Of a stretch of 7,281 bases of DNA, positions 5,987 to 7,281 are shown piece by piece. The DNA comes from Bacteroidia bacterium (GTDB lineage Bacteria > Bacteroidota > Bacteroidia > Flavobacteriales > Flavobacteriaceae). The translations under genes were made by a program, and so were the position numbers. The stretch spans positions 1 through 7,281 of the forward strand of contig JAUIJW010000119.1 of the NCBI GenBank assembly GCA_030431085.1. The letters run 5' to 3'. Positions within the stretch are counted from its first letter, which is position 1. Every line of letters begins with the position of its first letter. The notes below the pieces were generated by a model that saw only the letters and a list, made by a program, of their open reading frames with translations, was not told where the DNA came from and did not search any database.

Positions 5987-7138
5987 ATGAAAGTAAAAAA
6001 GATCATATTTCAATTGCATAAAATACTTGGCTTGTTTTCGGGTGTTGTGGTTTTTATTGTGGCAATTACTGGATGTTGTTGGGCATTTAGAGAAGAAATT
6101 GAAAGCCTATATGACGACTATAAAAAGGTAGAACCTCAAAACAGACCCATATTAACACCTACACAGGCCAAAGATATTGCCGAGGAAATTTTCCCAAATA
6201 ATACGGTACATGGTACTTTGTTTAAAAAAGCAGACGATGCCATTGAAGTGATTTTTTATGATGCAAAACCAGAGTTTTATCAAAGTGTTTTTTTAAATCC
6301 GTATTCTGGTGACGTTATTCAAGTAGATAACCATCTTTCTGGTTTTTTTGCGTTTATATTAAAAGGGCATATGCGCCTGTGGCTGCCCAAAGAAATTGGC
6401 GAACAAGTAGTAGGTGCTGCGATATTAATATTTCTATTAATCATTATATCTGGAATTATTTTATGGATTCCTAAAAAACGTAAGAATTTAAAACAACGCT
6501 TAACTTTCGATTGGAAGAAAACCACACGTTGGAAACGCAAAAATTTCGATTTACATACGGTTATTGGTATTTATATATGTTCTTTGGCATTTATTCTAGC
6601 ATTTACCGGTTCTGTTATTTCTTATAATTGGCTAAAATATGTGGTTTATAAATCTACTGGTGGAGATAAAGTACCAGCATTTATTATTCCAGAAAACAAA
6701 AGTGTTCCATTAGAAAATGATGCGGCAGTGGTACCCATGGACCATTTAATTGTCAAATTACTAGAAGAATCGCCAGAGGCCGAATCTTTTGAATTGCATT
6801 ACCCAGAAACTGAAGAAGAGAGCATTTATGTTGAGGTTTCTAACAGTAAGGGTTTATACTATGATTCGGATTATCGTTTTTTCGACCAGCATACCCTCGA
6901 AGAATTAGAAACAACTGCGATATACGGAAAATACAAAGACGCTAAGTTAGCTGATAAAATTTTGCGAATGAATTATGACATTCATATTGGAGCGATTGGT
7001 GGAATTGCTGGGAAAATTATTGCCTTTTTAGCCAGTTTACTTACAGCTAGTTTACCCGTTACCGGTATTTTAATGTGGTACGGCAGGAAGTATAAAAAGA
7101 AGAGAGTTTTAGAAAAAACTATGGTTTATTCTAATTAA
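5987..7138 (+). CDS. PepSY-associated TM protein, probable inner-membrane ferrisiderophore reductase
   Basis: The 383-residue protein has four predicted membrane segments: about 12-34 (ILGLFSGVVVFIVAITGCCWAF), 140-161, 190-213 and 337-366. Large periplasmic parts lie between the first and second and between the third and fourth. PepSY-like features include the segment around 85-113 with LNPYSGDVIQV. Conserved His residues sit at membrane edges: H11 (QLHKILGLFSG), H128 (KGHMRLWLP), H190 (FDLHTVIGIY) and H333 (NYDIHIGAIGG). In the related FoxB protein such His residues bind heme, and the protein reduces ferric siderophores. The order after a siderophore receptor is the usual one for this family (PiuB/FoxB type). 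The role here is inferred from family and neighbour. ATG 5987 gives the expected short N-terminus before helix 1. No own promoter was seen, so co-transcription with the receptor is likely. Confidence 0.87.
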   Translation: MKVKKIIFQLHKILGLFSGVVVFIVAITGCCWAFREEIESLYDDYKKVEPQNRPILTPTQAKDIAEEIFPNNTVHGTLFKKADDAIEVIFYDAKPEFYQSVFLNPYSGDVIQVDNHLSGFFAFILKGHMRLWLPKEIGEQVVGAAILIFLLIIISGIILWIPKKRKNLKQRLTFDWKKTTRWKRKNFDLHTVIGIYICSLAFILAFTGSVISYNWLKYVVYKSTGGDKVPAFIIPENKSVPLENDAAVVPMDHLIVKLLEESPEAESFELHYPETEEESIYVEVSNSKGLYYDSDYRFFDQHTLEELETTAIYGKYKDAKLADKILRMNYDIHIGAIGGIAGKIIAFLASLLTASLPVTGILMWYGRKYKKKRVLEKTMVYSN

Positions 7139-7150
7139 TTGCCATTAAGG

Positions 7151-7281
7151 TTAATAAGCAGATTTGTAAGGTTTGTGGCTTACAATTTTAAGCATATCTT
7201 TTTCTAATGATGCTATAGGTTTTTCTATGTATCGGCCTAATTCTTCATGCTTTTCATAAAAAATAATGGTAGGTGTTCTTA
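7151..7281 (-). CDS. Partial thioredoxin-family protein (C-terminal end)
   Basis: On the - strand a frame enters at the right edge and stops with TAA at 7153-7151, giving 42 visible residues (RTPTIIFYEKHEELGRYIEK to SHKPYKSAY). RTPTIIFY fits the cis-Pro strand of a thioredoxin fold, and the following E-L-G-R-x-I-E-x-P pattern with an acidic helix fits the C-terminal end of thioredoxin-like proteins common in Flavobacteriia. The CxxC region would be to the right of the window, so redox activity cannot be judged. It is convergent with the PepSY gene, 12 bases away. Confidence 0.65.
   Translation of the reverse strand, partial: RTPTIIFYEKHEELGRYIEKPIASLEKDMLKIVSHKPYKSAY

Noticed and set aside
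6319..6540. A 73-residue frame on the - strand inside the PepSY gene
   Set aside because: It is an antisense shadow of membrane-segment and basic-loop codons, with no recognisable features or promoter.
7134..7155. ATTAA...TTAAT inverted repeat between the PepSY gene and the thioredoxin-like gene as a bidirectional terminator
   Set aside because: Only five A/T pairs with a long loop and no T-run; too weak to support.

Overview
The window looks like a chromosomal segment of a marine-type Flavobacteriia (Bacteroidota). The DNA is AT-rich, intergenic spacers show the Bacteroidota promoter pattern (TTG, about 19 bases, then TAnnTTTG) and lack clear Shine-Dalgarno sequences. The large receptor carries the N-terminal carboxypeptidase-like domain typical of Bacteroidota TonB-dependent receptors.

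Left region (1-1137, + strand): two near-identical small genes for exported proteins lie in tandem. The first is cut by the window edge. Between them is a 70-residue frame that resembles the C-terminal tip of a larger protein, and the second small gene starts inside its last codons. My best reading, which is inference, is the downstream end of a polymorphic toxin locus: [toxin, outside the window] - immunity gene - orphan toxin tip - second immunity gene. The two small proteins are nearly identical at the N-terminus, similar at the C-terminus, and very different in a stretch of about 30 residues near the middle-to-end.

Middle region (1141-3244, - strand): housekeeping genes. Type I methionine aminopeptidase (map) is followed after 4 bases by a class I SAM-dependent methyltransferase, probably as one operon. 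Upstream of map is a separate small HAD-superfamily protein with its own promoter.

Right region (3245-7138, + strand): a 250-base divergent intergenic region, then a TonB-dependent siderophore receptor (808 aa) and a PepSY-domain inner-membrane protein (383 aa) of the type associated with ferrisiderophore reduction. Together they form an iron-acquisition pair: the receptor brings the ferric chelate across the outer membrane, and the PepSY protein probably acts on it at the inner membrane. A hairpin followed by T residues sits between the two genes. The receptor promoter is flanked by a perfect 17-bp inverted repeat, which is the most intriguing regulatory structure in the window.

The window ends with the C-terminal 42 codons of a thioredoxin-fold protein on the - strand, convergent with the PepSY gene. 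No rRNA, tRNA, CRISPR array or intact mobile element was seen.
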